DNA of 51,010 nucleotides, from positions 1-51,010 of the IMG/VR virus record IMGVR_UViG_3300042922_000517; one strand, written 5' to 3'. A program made the translations under genes and the position numbers. Every line of letters begins with the position of its first letter. The first letter of the stretch is position 1. Under the pieces are notes generated by a model. The model had not been told where the DNA came from, searched no databases, and saw nothing but the letters and a program-made list of their open reading frames with translations. Source of the DNA: a virus. Positions 33,212 through 40,735 of the stretch are shown here, piece after piece.

Positions 33212-33589
33212 TTATGTCTTGGCTGTCTTTTTCTTTTGAGGCTCCACAGCGTCCGCGTGAGCGCACTTCTCGCTGCAGTAATGCCGTTTCCTATATTTCA
33301 GTGATTTAGTTTTGGCAGGCAAGGTATTCGTACACTCGGGATATGCGCAGGGCCTGGAGAACTTCAAAGGCATTTGAGATCGTTTCGGCCCCTTCGTCCG
33401 GTCGTCATCTTTACCAATAGACATTTTATCCACCTTTGCAAGTTCCTTACGAAGAAGCATGATTTCATCTTTCTTCTCGGCTGATGGTACGCCGTATAAG
33501 CGCACTATGTCGGCCTGCTCCCGATACTTAACCGTAAGCCCCTGGCGCAGCCTCTGCCGCTCTGACAGGTCTTCTGACGTCTTGTTCAC
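33212..33589 (-). CDS. Hypothetical zinc-binding early protein
   Basis: A 125-residue protein with a helical N-terminus and C-terminal CAYPECTNTL and HYCSEKCAHAD, a four-Cys zinc site of the type seen in nucleic-acid-binding proteins. Start overlaps the upstream stop by 1 base. Confidence 0.6.
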   Translation of the reverse strand: MNKTSEDLSERQRLRQGLTVKYREQADIVRLYGVPSAEKKDEIMLLRKELAKVDKMSIGKDDDRTKGPKRSQMPLKFSRPCAYPECTNTLPAKTKSLKYRKRHYCSEKCAHADAVEPQKKKTAKT

Positions 33590-33990
33590 TAACCCCCACC
33601 TCCGTAGGACATTTTGTTTTCCCGGTTCGCCTTAAGGTGCAACGTAAAGAGTTGTTGATAGACTGATTCTCGTTCATGCTTCCATAACATCCATTCTTCT
33701 TTAGCTGTTGCTTCTAGCATTCTCAATTCCATAATAGAGAGCTCAGCTCGCGTTTCCTTATCATTTGGACCTGTTGATGCCTTAGCCTGAGCGTGAGTAG
33801 ACTTTCTGAGGGCGTATACGCGCATGTATTCGCCTTCTCTAACGGCCTCTACACGCCCCATGTACATGTAGGCATCATTGAGCAGGTCCAGTTTAAGAAA
33901 GTCAGCTCCAGGCGCATCCCCGTCAATTTTCGCTGCTTTGGCACGGAGAATCTTCGACTCCTTAATGCAGTGCTTAACATCAATGTCCAT
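33589..33990 (-). CDS. Hypothetical helical early protein
   Basis: A 133-residue protein (MDIDVKHCIKESKILRAKAA), mostly helical, ending in Gly residues. Overlaps its neighbour upstream by 11 bases. No family recognised. Confidence 0.6.
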   Translation of the reverse strand: MDIDVKHCIKESKILRAKAAKIDGDAPGADFLKLDLLNDAYMYMGRVEAVREGEYMRVYALRKSTHAQAKASTGPNDKETRAELSIMELRMLEATAKEEWMLWKHERESVYQQLFTLHLKANRENKMSYGGGG

Positions 33991-34498
33991 CGGGCTGTCC
34001 GGCTGCCAGCATCAGGCCATAGCAGTTATAACCGCAGCACAATGCGTTCTTATTATCAGCCCTCACTCGCATAGCTCTTGCTCCAGCCGGAATAACATCA
34101 CCGCAGCCGGCACAGAATCGGGGGCTCAAAAGAGGTATCCGATTTGGTTCCTCCATTTTCAGCAGCAGTTTTAGTTGCTTATAACGGTGACGCTCTGGTG
34201 TCATTTGGAAATATCCCATACCTGCAACATGATGAATAAAGAGGTAGTCGATTTTATTTCGAATTCTTACCAACAAATCCTCATGCTCTAATACAAGCCG
34301 TTCTTCGAGCGTAAGCTCCATCTTTTCCCGAAGCACAGTTTGATTCGGTTCGTACCTCATTTTGTAGATTACTGACCAAAGCAGATTATCCCTATGACAC
34401 TGGGTAACTAACTCCTCACCAGTTTCATACTCCCGATATGGTATATTGATAAGCGCATCTTCGGTGTTAAGAGACATATTCATTGCGCATGCCTCCAA
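33980..34498 (-). CDS. Hypothetical protein with C-terminal zinc site
   Basis: A 172-residue protein; LTLEERLVLEHEDLLVRIRN in the centre and CAGCGDVIPAGARAM, then CCGYNCYGLML near the end, giving four cysteines for a zinc ribbon. Encoded upstream of the replication initiator; may be an early host-interaction protein. Confidence 0.6.
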   Translation of the reverse strand: MEACAMNMSLNTEDALINIPYREYETGEELVTQCHRDNLLWSVIYKMRYEPNQTVLREKMELTLEERLVLEHEDLLVRIRNKIDYLFIHHVAGMGYFQMTPERHRYKQLKLLLKMEEPNRIPLLSPRFCAGCGDVIPAGARAMRVRADNKNALCCGYNCYGLMLAAGQPDGH

Positions 34499-34790
34499 AC
34501 TGTGTTAAACTGTCCGTAATTGAATTTGTTATGTTCGTGTTCAGCTCTCCGGCTCCTACCCCGGTGGGCTGTTTTTCATTTGAGAAGAATAATGCATGGG
34601 TTTCAAACATTCTCCGTGTGGGGCCATCCCAGAGATTCAGCAACTCATCCTGCAGCCGGCGGCGCTGCTTTGCAGCATACTCAGCGATCTTCAGGTCTAC
34701 TTCCCCGCCGCGCCAGTGCGCATCCTGCTGTACCTGGAGCCAGAAGGCTATTTCCTCTCTTAAATCACGCTCAATGAGTTTTTTGTCCAA
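34467..34790 (-). CDS. Hypothetical helical protein
   Basis: A 107-residue protein (MDKKLIERDLREEIAFWLQV), helical N-terminus with a Thr/Asn-rich end. Overlaps both neighbours by about 30 bases. No family recognised. Confidence 0.55.
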   Translation of the reverse strand: MDKKLIERDLREEIAFWLQVQQDAHWRGGEVDLKIAEYAAKQRRRLQDELLNLWDGPTRRMFETHALFFSNEKQPTGVGAGELNTNITNSITDSLTQFGGMRNEYVS

Positions 34791-35053
34791 GATTCCTCAC
34801 CCTCCCATGATTTCGGCTGTTCTGCAATTGCTTCATTCAGAAGAAATTTGCCAAACTTATTCAAAATTACAATGGCCTGCGGATCTCCGAATTCATCAGT
34901 GCCTTCAAGCCAGATACCGCGGAAATCCTCTTTAAAAGTCAATTGAAGATTACGTTCAATCACTTCCCCGGTTGTTGGGTCCGCTGCAATAATCTTTACT
35001 TCATTTGCCCGAAACCCTTTCTTAGTCACATCTGGGACCAGTTCGATTGCCAA
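34760..35053 (-). CDS. Hypothetical beta-rich early protein
   Basis: A 97-residue protein (MAIELVPDVTKKGFRANEVK) with alternating strands, ending in a 31-base overlap with the next gene. Lies just after the antirepressor. Function unknown. Confidence 0.55.
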   Translation of the reverse strand: MAIELVPDVTKKGFRANEVKIIAADPTTGEVIERNLQLTFKEDFRGIWLEGTDEFGDPQAIVILNKFGKFLLNEAIAEQPKSWEGEESWTKNSLSVI

Positions 35054-35064
35054 GTTAATCCCTC

Positions 35065-35808
35065 CTATGATTCGAATCCCATAAATTTATTGATAAAATA
35101 GCCAATTCCCTTGCCGGTAATCTTCGGTGTCCGTGTTACCTTCATTCTTTCACTGGCACTCCCGCGCTGCCCGATTTTGATTTCCATGATCTGCAGCTCC
35201 ATTGAGCGTTGAGTCGGCATGTTGTATTCTGAGCCGGATTTGATTAGGTAGCCCTGCTGCCGGAGCTCCCGGAACAGCCTTATCTCTCCGATATCAATTC
35301 CTTTCTGCCGAAGCAGTTTTGCCAAATCTCCAATCAGTATCGAATCCTTGGATACCTCCAGAGCCTCTGCGAACACGACCTTGTGCCGATCCTCGTCAAT
35401 CTTTGCCTCTAACGCCTTCCGGGCTGCCCGTTCCTCCTTGAGCCTCGTAGCTGCCTGAATTAAGAGGTCCGGATTATCTAACAGTTCATCCGTTGCATAC
35501 ATTCCTGTCTTCCGTATAGCCGGCAGCACTGCGTGAGTGATCCACCGTTTGAAGCTTTTGGCCTCTGGTTTTCGGCTGCCGAGTATGAGCGCATATAGCC
35601 CGGGTTCATTTACGGCAAGCATTTCCTGATATCCACCAAGGGTCTGTATTAAACGCAACCCCTTTTCGTCTTCATCGAGTCTCCTGGTTTGTGATTGATC
35701 TATATCGATTGCTTGGCATACATCCCTTGCAATCCACCAAGGTTGACCCTCATGTACGACCACTCGCACTTCCTGGCCCGCGAAATTGAATACTTGTAGT
35801 TGATTCAT
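35065..35808 (-). CDS. Phage antirepressor (Bro-N plus KilA-C-like)
   Basis: A 247-residue protein. Residues 1-110 form a Bro-N domain (VFNFAGQEVRVVVHEGQPWW, ARDVCQAIDI, NEPGLYALILGSRKPEAK, FKRWITHAVLPAIRKTGMYA). Residues ~130-245 form an ANT/KilA-C domain (SILIGDLAKLLRQKGIDIGE, LFRELRQQGYLI). Antirepressors of this build relieve repression by binding the repressor or DNA and favour lytic growth. It follows the Cro-like gene in the early operon. Confidence 0.92.
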   Translation of the reverse strand: MNQLQVFNFAGQEVRVVVHEGQPWWIARDVCQAIDIDQSQTRRLDEDEKGLRLIQTLGGYQEMLAVNEPGLYALILGSRKPEAKSFKRWITHAVLPAIRKTGMYATDELLDNPDLLIQAATRLKEERAARKALEAKIDEDRHKVVFAEALEVSKDSILIGDLAKLLRQKGIDIGEIRLFRELRQQGYLIKSGSEYNMPTQRSMELQIMEIKIGQRGSASERMKVTRTPKITGKGIGYFINKFMGFES

Positions 35809-35822
35809 GTTGTCACTTCCTT

Positions 35823-36005
35823 TCAGGTAGCCACAGAGGTTAAATTAATAATCTCCAATTCATCTATAATCCGGATCATTTCCGGGTTATCCATATGCTG
35901 CCGGCGTGCCCGGTCCAGGAAATCCTGCAGCTGCTCTGGTGTGCATCCACGTTCTAAACAGTTTTGGAATATCGCTGTAAGACTGGGGCGCTTTCTTTGT
36001 TTCAT
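35823..36005 (-). CDS. Hypothetical 60-residue early protein
   Basis: MKQRKRPSLTAIFQNCLERG, then a helical acidic part. ATG 36005 has AAGGAGG 6 bases upstream. An in-frame GTG at 36074 overlaps the previous stop and could give an N-terminally extended form. Confidence 0.6.
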   Translation of the reverse strand: MKQRKRPSLTAIFQNCLERGCTPEQLQDFLDRARRQHMDNPEMIRIIDELEIINLTSVAT

Positions 36006-36070
36006 ACCCAACCTCCTTAAAATCAAATGCTTGTCCAACTGGTAGGGAGCTTGTCCATCACGGGAGGCTC

Positions 36071-36193
36071 TCACGAGCCCGCTTGCACCTCCTCAGAGGT
36101 TTCAACTGCAGCCTGTTTCGCCCGTTCCATTGCTTTGACACACAAGTCATAGATGAAGTCCTGTACGTCCTGTGGAAATTGTTCGATATGCAT
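36071..36193 (-). CDS. Hypothetical 40-residue early protein
   Basis: MHIEQFPQDVQDFIYDLCVK, then ERAKQAAVETSEEVQ: a small amphipathic helical protein. ATG 36193 has GGGAGG 7 bases upstream; an ATG 6 bases earlier is too close to that site. Its stop overlaps the alternative GTG of the next gene. Confidence 0.5.
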   Translation of the reverse strand: MHIEQFPQDVQDFIYDLCVKAMERAKQAAVETSEEVQAGS

Positions 36194-36243
36194 CTTCATC
36201 CCTCCCTGTTACATGTGTATGAAATTAATGGAATAGGACGACC

Positions 36244-36507
36244 CTAATTTCTACCTGGAATAGCTTGCTGCTGAAGAATTTCGCTAAAAGCGGATTCAGG
36301 CCCAAAAAAAATATTGTCTTGCTTGGTATAATAGACACGCTCGATTTCCCAAACTTTTTCTTGGGAGATTCTTGCTGAGTCTTCTTCCCACAACCTCAGA
36401 GTAGCGTCACTAACATTCAATAACTTTGCCGCTTCTTTCTGAGATAAACCTAGTCTTACCCTCAGTGATCTGAGCGTATTTTTGAGGTATGCAGGTGTGG
36501 TTGCCAT
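36244..36507 (-). CDS. Cro-like XRE-family regulator
   Basis: An 87-residue protein with a helix-turn-helix at ~12-45 (LRVRLGLSQKEAAKLLNVSD, then LRLWEEDSARISQEKVWEIE). First gene of the leftward early operon, divergent from the repressor across the operator region, hence the Cro position. GGAGG precedes ATG 36507. Confidence 0.85.
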   Translation of the reverse strand: MATTPAYLKNTLRSLRVRLGLSQKEAAKLLNVSDATLRLWEEDSARISQEKVWEIERVYYTKQDNIFFGPESAFSEILQQQAIPGRN

Positions 36508-36530
36508 ATGCGCTTCACCTCCTTGAGAAC

Positions 36531-36559
36531 ATAATAATCCGCTTTAAGCGAAATGTAAA
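36531..36559 (-). promoter_or_regulatory. Leftward early promoter (PR-like)
   Basis: Minus strand -35 TTTACA, 17-base spacer, -10 TATTAT. The spacer contains operator O1. Confidence 0.8.
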
Positions 36560-36626
36560 TACCTAAATTTCGTTTTAAGCGGATTTATTTTCGTGAAATA
36601 CGTTGTTTTTTTCGTTTAAAGCGATA
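36538..36626. promoter_or_regulatory. Three-operator array of the immunity region
   Basis: Related palindromic sites: O1 TCCGCTTTAAGCGAAAT (36538-36554), O2 ATTTCGTTTTAAGCGGAT (36567-36584), O3 TTTCGTTTAAAGCGATA (36610-36626). All share a CGYTTWAARCG-type core. O1 sits in the leftward promoter and O3 in the rightward one. Confidence 0.8.
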
Positions 36627-36630
36627 TAAT
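36603..36630 (+). promoter_or_regulatory. Repressor promoter (PRM-like)
   Basis: -35 TTGTTT, 16-base spacer containing O3, -10 TATAAT, followed by the repressor gene. Confidence 0.75.
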
Positions 36631-36661
36631 AATAAGTAAATATATTAAGGGAGTGCGGATT

Positions 36662-37300
36662 GTGGAAGAGAAGAATCTGAAAGAAATATTCTCAGTAAAT
36701 ATACTCTTATTAAGAAAAAGTAAGAATATGACTCAAGGTGATCTTGCCGATGTTTTAGGGGTCGGTATTTCCACTGTATCGGATTGGGAAAAGGGAAAAA
36801 AGTATCCTAGATCTGGCGCCACCGAAAAAATATCGGAATACTTCAATGTTTCTAAGAGCAGGTTGTTCGAAGAAGCTAAGAGTGTTAGTGATTTGTATGA
36901 AGATGCTAACGAGATTTCTGCACTTCCGATCGTAGGGGGAATATCATGCGGGAATGGAACGATTGCGTACGAGAACATTGATGGATATGAAGACACGCCT
37001 AAGTCATGGGTCCGTGGTGGAGAATTCTTTTATCTTAGAGCTTCTGGTGATAGTATGATCAATGCGAGAATATTTGACGGAGATCTCCTATTAATTCGTA
37101 AACAAGAATATGTAGAAGATGGCGAAATTGCTGCCGTTCTTATTGATGATGAGGTATTTCTAAAAAGAGTATACAAGAATGATGATACTTTAATTCTACA
37201 GTCAGAAAACCCTACATATCCTCAAATTACAAAAACCGCTTCTGATCATCAAAACATAAGAGTGATTGGAAAATTGAAAAGAATTATCATCAAACTTTAA
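36662..37300 (+). CDS. LexA/CI-like repressor with self-cleavage domain
   Basis: A 212-residue repressor. Residues ~10-65 form an XRE helix-turn-helix (KNMTQGDLADVLGVGISTVS). The C-terminal S24 peptidase domain shows a Cys96-Gly97 cleavage site (GGISCGNG), catalytic Ser131 (ASGDSM) and Lys168 (EVFLKRV). Cys-Gly, as in UmuD, replaces the more common Ala-Gly. GTG 36662 has AAGGGAG 8 bases upstream. Induction through RecA-stimulated self-cleavage is expected. The integrase gene follows after 15 bases. Confidence 0.92.
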   Translation: MEEKNLKEIFSVNILLLRKSKNMTQGDLADVLGVGISTVSDWEKGKKYPRSGATEKISEYFNVSKSRLFEEAKSVSDLYEDANEISALPIVGGISCGNGTIAYENIDGYEDTPKSWVRGGEFFYLRASGDSMINARIFDGDLLLIRKQEYVEDGEIAAVLIDDEVFLKRVYKNDDTLILQSENPTYPQITKTASDHQNIRVIGKLKRIIIKL

Positions 37301-37315
37301 ATAGAGGTGAGCATT

Positions 37316-38740
37316 TTGACTGTCGCCATATACATTAGGGTTTCGACAGATGAACAAGCAGAACAAGGCTATTCAATCGATTTTCAAAAAGAAAAGCTAA
37401 TCCATTATTGCAAATCGCAGGACTGGGACGACTACAAATTATACATAGACGATGGATATACAGGAACTAACATGGAAAGACCAGCTTTAAAACGTATGCT
37501 CCGGCATATAAAAGAAAAAAGGGTAACAGCCGTATTGGTCTACAAGTTAGATAGATTGAGTCGGAGGCAACGTGACATTTTAGAGCTTATTGAAGACGAA
37601 TTCGAAAAAAACGGAGCTTCTTTCACTTCTTCTGTTGAAAAAATCGACACTTCTACTGCTTTCGGCAAAGCTATGCTTGGTGTTTTAGCGGTTTTCGCAC
37701 AATTGGATAGGGATATGATTATCGAACGGACTACTGCCGGCAGGCGGCAAAGGGTTAGCCAGGGTAAATGGTATGGAGGGCGTATACCTTTTGGATATAG
37801 TTGGAACAGGGAATTACAGCAATTAGAAATAATACCAGAAGAAGCTCGCATAATTCGAGAATCATATAGATTATATCTAAATGGTCACTCGCGGTTGTCT
37901 ATTGCCGAATGGGCTGCTCCTCGCTGTCTTAGCAGGACAATAGATCATTCTGTAATCAGGGACATTCTTTCAAGACAAATTTATACTGGGAATCTTGGGT
38001 ATGTCGGGAATATCTATGAAGGAAAACATGAAGCCATCATTGATCAGGCTACATGGGATGCGGTTCAGATTGAGTTAGAAAAAAGAAAGGATGGAGCCAC
38101 CCCGATAGGAGTATACTTGTTAACTGGATTACTCCAATGCGGAGTATGTGGCGGAAATGTAGTCCATGTAAGAAGGAAATCAAAACATAAAAATAAGGAA
38201 TATGTCTATGAATTCTATGGATGTAAAGATCAACATGTAAGGCCAAAAGATAGAAGAGCCGGAAAAGCCTGTACAATGGGTTATATTAGGAGAGACGAAG
38301 TTGAAAAGTTTGTGATTTCAAAAATAAAGGATATCTCCTTAGACCCTACAAAAATAACTAATATGTTGAAAAACAAAAAAGGCGAAGTTTCTGATTTAAA
38401 TGAACAAGTCATGCAATTGAACGATTCACTTAAAAAAGTAAATACAAATCTCGAAAATCTATATGATGCAATTCAGAATGGAGACATTAAGGCTTCAGCT
38501 GTAAGTGATAGAATTAAAAACCTCGAATTACAAAGAGATAGACTCGAAGAAGATCTGGATGATATTTTAGACATTAACCCCAAAGCAATTGACGAAAAGA
38601 AAACACAAAAACTATTCCACGATATAGGAACTGCATGGGAATTTTTCACTGAGGACGAACAAAAGATAGCTGTCCGGAAGTTGGTAAAATCCATTTCTCT
38701 TATCAAAGGTACCCCACCAGAAATTGAATGGTTCTTCTAA
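37316..38740 (+). CDS. Large serine recombinase (phage integrase)
   Basis: A 474-residue integrase. The N-terminal resolvase domain has YIRVSTDEQ with catalytic Ser10, DDGYTGTNMERP, and KLDRLSRRQRDILEL. The recombinase domain starts near 150 (GGRIPFGYSWN). A zinc ribbon lies near 280-325 (CGVCGGNVV with GKACTMG), then a coiled coil (~345-430). TTG 37316 is chosen because AGAGGTGA lies 5 bases upstream. It is co-transcribed with the repressor. It should catalyse directional attP x attB integration. Confidence 0.95.
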   Translation: MTVAIYIRVSTDEQAEQGYSIDFQKEKLIHYCKSQDWDDYKLYIDDGYTGTNMERPALKRMLRHIKEKRVTAVLVYKLDRLSRRQRDILELIEDEFEKNGASFTSSVEKIDTSTAFGKAMLGVLAVFAQLDRDMIIERTTAGRRQRVSQGKWYGGRIPFGYSWNRELQQLEIIPEEARIIRESYRLYLNGHSRLSIAEWAAPRCLSRTIDHSVIRDILSRQIYTGNLGYVGNIYEGKHEAIIDQATWDAVQIELEKRKDGATPIGVYLLTGLLQCGVCGGNVVHVRRKSKHKNKEYVYEFYGCKDQHVRPKDRRAGKACTMGYIRRDEVEKFVISKIKDISLDPTKITNMLKNKKGEVSDLNEQVMQLNDSLKKVNTNLENLYDAIQNGDIKASAVSDRIKNLELQRDRLEEDLDDILDINPKAIDEKKTQKLFHDIGTAWEFFTEDEQKIAVRKLVKSISLIKGTPPEIEWFF

Positions 38741-38745
38741 AACGT

Positions 38746-38797
38746 TTCTTCATTCTTATTATGTTTAGACAAGACAATACATAATAAGAATGAAGAA
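38746..38797. other. Candidate attP: perfect 19-bp inverted repeat next to serine integrase
   Basis: Arms 38746-38764 and 38779-38797 are perfect inverted repeats separated by 14 bases (TTAGACAAGACAAT) with AA at the exact centre. It starts 6 bases after the integrase stop. Serine integrase attP sites are about 50 bp, imperfectly palindromic and usually beside int. It lacks the GC stem and T run of a terminator. Confidence 0.55.
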
Positions 38798-38809
38798 TAG
38801 TGCAGTGTC

Positions 38810-38857
38810 ATAAATACAGCTCAGTTCCCTATTATTAGAGAACCGAGCTGTATTTAT
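38810..38857. terminator. Long AT-rich hairpin between converging genes
   Basis: Arms of 18 bases (ATAAATACAGCTC.GTTC and its complement) with one mismatch and a 12-base loop, lying between the ends of the integrase gene and the 80-residue minus-strand gene. Likely a bidirectional terminator though T runs are weak. Confidence 0.6.
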
Positions 38858-38859
38858 TG

Positions 38860-39102
38860 TTATGACTTAATGCTGAGAATTTCTTTAACCCCAGTTATGT
38901 AACTCTCTTCTACCGTATGTTGAGTATGGGATATAAATAAATCTCCTAACTCCATAATTATTTCTGGACTTAACGCCTCTTGACCTCTTAATATATCCAT
39001 AAATGATTTATACCCATCAGGTTTTGAATTAGCCAGTATATCGTCACTTATTTCTGAAATTCTCTTTTCTATACTTGGATTTAACCATTCCAACATATCC
39101 AT
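38860..39102 (-). CDS. Hypothetical 80-residue helical protein
   Basis: MDMLEWLNPSIEKRISEISD at the start, helical throughout, ending EESYITGVKEILSIKS. GGGGG lies 7 bases before ATG 39102. It adjoins the signalling region; no family recognised. Lower GC than the structural genes, like its neighbours. Confidence 0.6.
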   Translation of the reverse strand: MDMLEWLNPSIEKRISEISDDILANSKPDGYKSFMDILRGQEALSPEIIMELGDLFISHTQHTVEESYITGVKEILSIKS

Positions 39103-39213
39103 AAATTTTCCCCCAGGTGTATTTTTGTCAATAGCTTTCTACGCGCTGAAAGCACTTATTTTTTTAATAGATATGTGTTACATTTGAATTGTATTTTTTA
39201 GAAATCATTTCAC

Positions 39214-39627
39214 TTAAGGGCTTGTCGGCCAGGACAGGCCCTTAAACAATTTTATTCCATTGCTATTTACTGTTGGAATAGCAGGGTTACCTTCACGGAA
39301 TGATCTATACCCAGAGCTAGACATAGTACAACTCTTTGTCTCTTTTTCAATATTTTCATCAAAATACGCTAGTTTGAATTCCTTATCTACAACTTTTATT
39401 TTATCTACGTTTGCCAACACTCCTCTATCTACCCTCATAAAATTCAATCCGGCCTTTTCAAATGCAGCCTCCCAAAATCTTAAGGGTCCAACGGCAACAT
39501 ATTGTTTTTCTTCGGTGTGAACTGCAATTGATAGTCTATTGTCAAATTGCATATATAAGATATCCTCGACTTTTATTTGCTGAATACCCTTGCCTTCTTC
39601 ATTTTCAGTAACTGTTAAATAGATCAT
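39214..39627 (-). CDS. Stand-alone LytTR DNA-binding protein (first paralogue)
   Basis: A 137-residue protein made almost entirely of one LytTR domain: KVEDILYMQFDNRLSIAVHT, GPLRFWEAAFEKAGLNFMRV, then DRGVLANVDKIKVVDKEFK. There is no receiver domain as in AgrA. It is clearly paralogous to the protein at 40222..40602 (shared ...YW/FW..., VDR..V.N.D.I.V.D and YF(D/E)ENI). ATG 39627 with GGGGAG 7 bases upstream is preferred to the longer frame from 39678. The 3' end lies in an inverted repeat. Confidence 0.82.
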   Translation of the reverse strand: MIYLTVTENEEGKGIQQIKVEDILYMQFDNRLSIAVHTEEKQYVAVGPLRFWEAAFEKAGLNFMRVDRGVLANVDKIKVVDKEFKLAYFDENIEKETKSCTMSSSGYRSFREGNPAIPTVNSNGIKLFKGLSWPTSP

Positions 39628-39744
39628 ATAACCACTCCCCATCACTTTTCTTCTGTTCCCCCTTATTAATGCCGGCAATATAATCGTGTGTTATAATTCT
39701 ATCGAGATCACCTTCTTAACTTAATTTTAATAATTGGAGGTATT

Positions 39745-39972
39745 ATGGCGCTATCCTACGGATCGTGCCTGATGCGGTCCATTCGCCTCTCGAAAGGGTT
39801 GACGCAAAGCCAGTTGTCTGACCGTATATTCGATAAAACAGGGATTAGAATATCTGTCACAACGATCTCTTATTTCGAAACGAACGAGAGACAAATGTCG
39901 GCATTGCAACTGCGAGCTGCAGCAATCGCGTTAAAAACCACCGAGAAAAAGCTTTACGAATGGACAATGTAA
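39745..39972 (+). CDS. Small XRE-family regulator inside signalling region
   Basis: A 75-residue protein with a helix-turn-helix (MRSIRLSKGLTQSQLSDRIF, then VTTISYFETNERQMSALQLR). GGAGG lies 4 bases before the ATG. It is divergent from the first LytTR gene with 117 bp between them, so it may control that gene or itself be a target of the LytTR proteins. Confidence 0.75.
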   Translation: MALSYGSCLMRSIRLSKGLTQSQLSDRIFDKTGIRISVTTISYFETNERQMSALQLRAAAIALKTTEKKLYEWTM

Positions 39973-40187
39973 TGCACAGGCCGGAGTAAGTTTTTTTACT
40001 CCTCCGATAAGGACAAGTTAACAAAGCCCATAAATAAACATTTGTCAACACCGTTTCGCCCGTTGGCTTAATTCTATTAAATCCCATATCAAGATTTAAG
40101 TAAACTTAATTTCATCGCGCTGAATATTATTGAGTTACACGCGCGTTTCGACAACATATTACAAAACAATTGTGCTATAATATTCGC
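39973..40187. other. Noncoding stretch between XRE gene and Agr-cassette terminator
   Basis: No credible gene. It contains a GGAGTAA/TTACTCC hairpin near 39985-40004 just after the XRE stop, and AT-rich sequence with a TATAAT at about 40176 on the plus strand. I see no convincing -35 or LytTR direct repeats. Confidence 0.4.
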
Positions 40188-40216
40188 AAAAAAAGAGCCC
40201 CCTTAGGAACTCTTTT
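40188..40216 (-). terminator. Terminator of the Agr-like operon
   Basis: Minus strand AAAGAGTTCC, TAAG, GGGGCTCTTT, followed by further T residues. Directly after the LytTR gene. Confidence 0.8.
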
Positions 40217-40221
40217 CTCGC

Positions 40222-40602
40222 CTATGCCAAACTTGTTTTTTTCTGAATTACACTGTACTTTTCCTTCGCTTTTTCAAAGTTAATATTTGTGAAGGTGCAC
40301 CGCTTCGAAGTGTGAGTTATATTTTCTTCGAAATACGCTATATGATACATTTCATCCAAAACAACTATCCTATCTAAATTAACGACATTTGTTCGATCAA
40401 CAGCAACAAAATTATATCCATTACTGTCTAACCCATTTTGCCAGTATTTTAGAGTGCCTGTTAAGAAAAATGAGGAATCAACCGTATGAACTATAACCCT
40501 ATCAATTCTACGTTCAAATTCCATGAAAGCAACCTCTTTTATAGGTAAAGAGATGAGACCGCTCTCAGCGTTAATATCTTTACTTACCACTAAGCTGTCC
40601 AC
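40222..40602 (-). CDS. Stand-alone LytTR DNA-binding protein of the Agr-like operon
   Basis: A 126-residue LytTR domain without receiver: IKEVAFMEFERRIDRVIVHT, GTLKYWQNGLDSNGYNFVAV, then DRTNVVNLDRIVVLDEMYH. LytTR domains (as in AgrA) bind paired direct repeats and activate transcription. GTG 40602 has GGAG about 9 bases upstream and lies 15 bases after agrD. Being last in the sensor-agrB-agrD operon it takes the place of agrA, but it cannot be phosphorylated in the normal way. Confidence 0.85.
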   Translation of the reverse strand: MDSLVVSKDINAESGLISLPIKEVAFMEFERRIDRVIVHTVDSSFFLTGTLKYWQNGLDSNGYNFVAVDRTNVVNLDRIVVLDEMYHIAYFEENITHTSKRCTFTNINFEKAKEKYSVIQKKTSLA

Positions 40603-40617
40603 TTATACCATCTCCAT

Positions 40618-40734
40618 CTATTTCAGAAGTTCTTTAGGAGCATCTCCGCCATAAATGAACAATGCGCTCGCTGGAGTAACGGTCAGTAGGGCTACGAATG
40701 CCAGAGCAGAAGAAATCATATTCCATTTTTTCAT
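40618..40734 (-). CDS. agrD: AgrD-like autoinducing peptide precursor
   Basis: A 38-residue peptide, too short for routine ORF listing. Residues 1-20 (MKKWNMISSALAFVALLTVT) form the amphipathic/hydrophobic leader. Residues 23-28 (SALFIY) are the likely cyclic core, and GGDAPKELLK is the charged tail with the AgrD hallmark PKEL. There is no cysteine, so Ser23 would close a lactone, as in some staphylococcal AIPs. ATG 40734 follows GGAGGTGA located inside the end of agrB; the stop is 40618. Position directly after agrB is canonical. Confidence 0.85.
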   Translation of the reverse strand: MKKWNMISSALAFVALLTVTPASALFIYGGDAPKELLK

Positions 40735-40735
40735 A

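Noticed and set aside
39205-39245. AAGGGC...GCCCTT inverted repeat at the end of the first LytTR gene as terminator
   Set aside because: A hairpin is present but no T run follows on the minus strand, so I do not call it a terminator; it may still affect mRNA stability.
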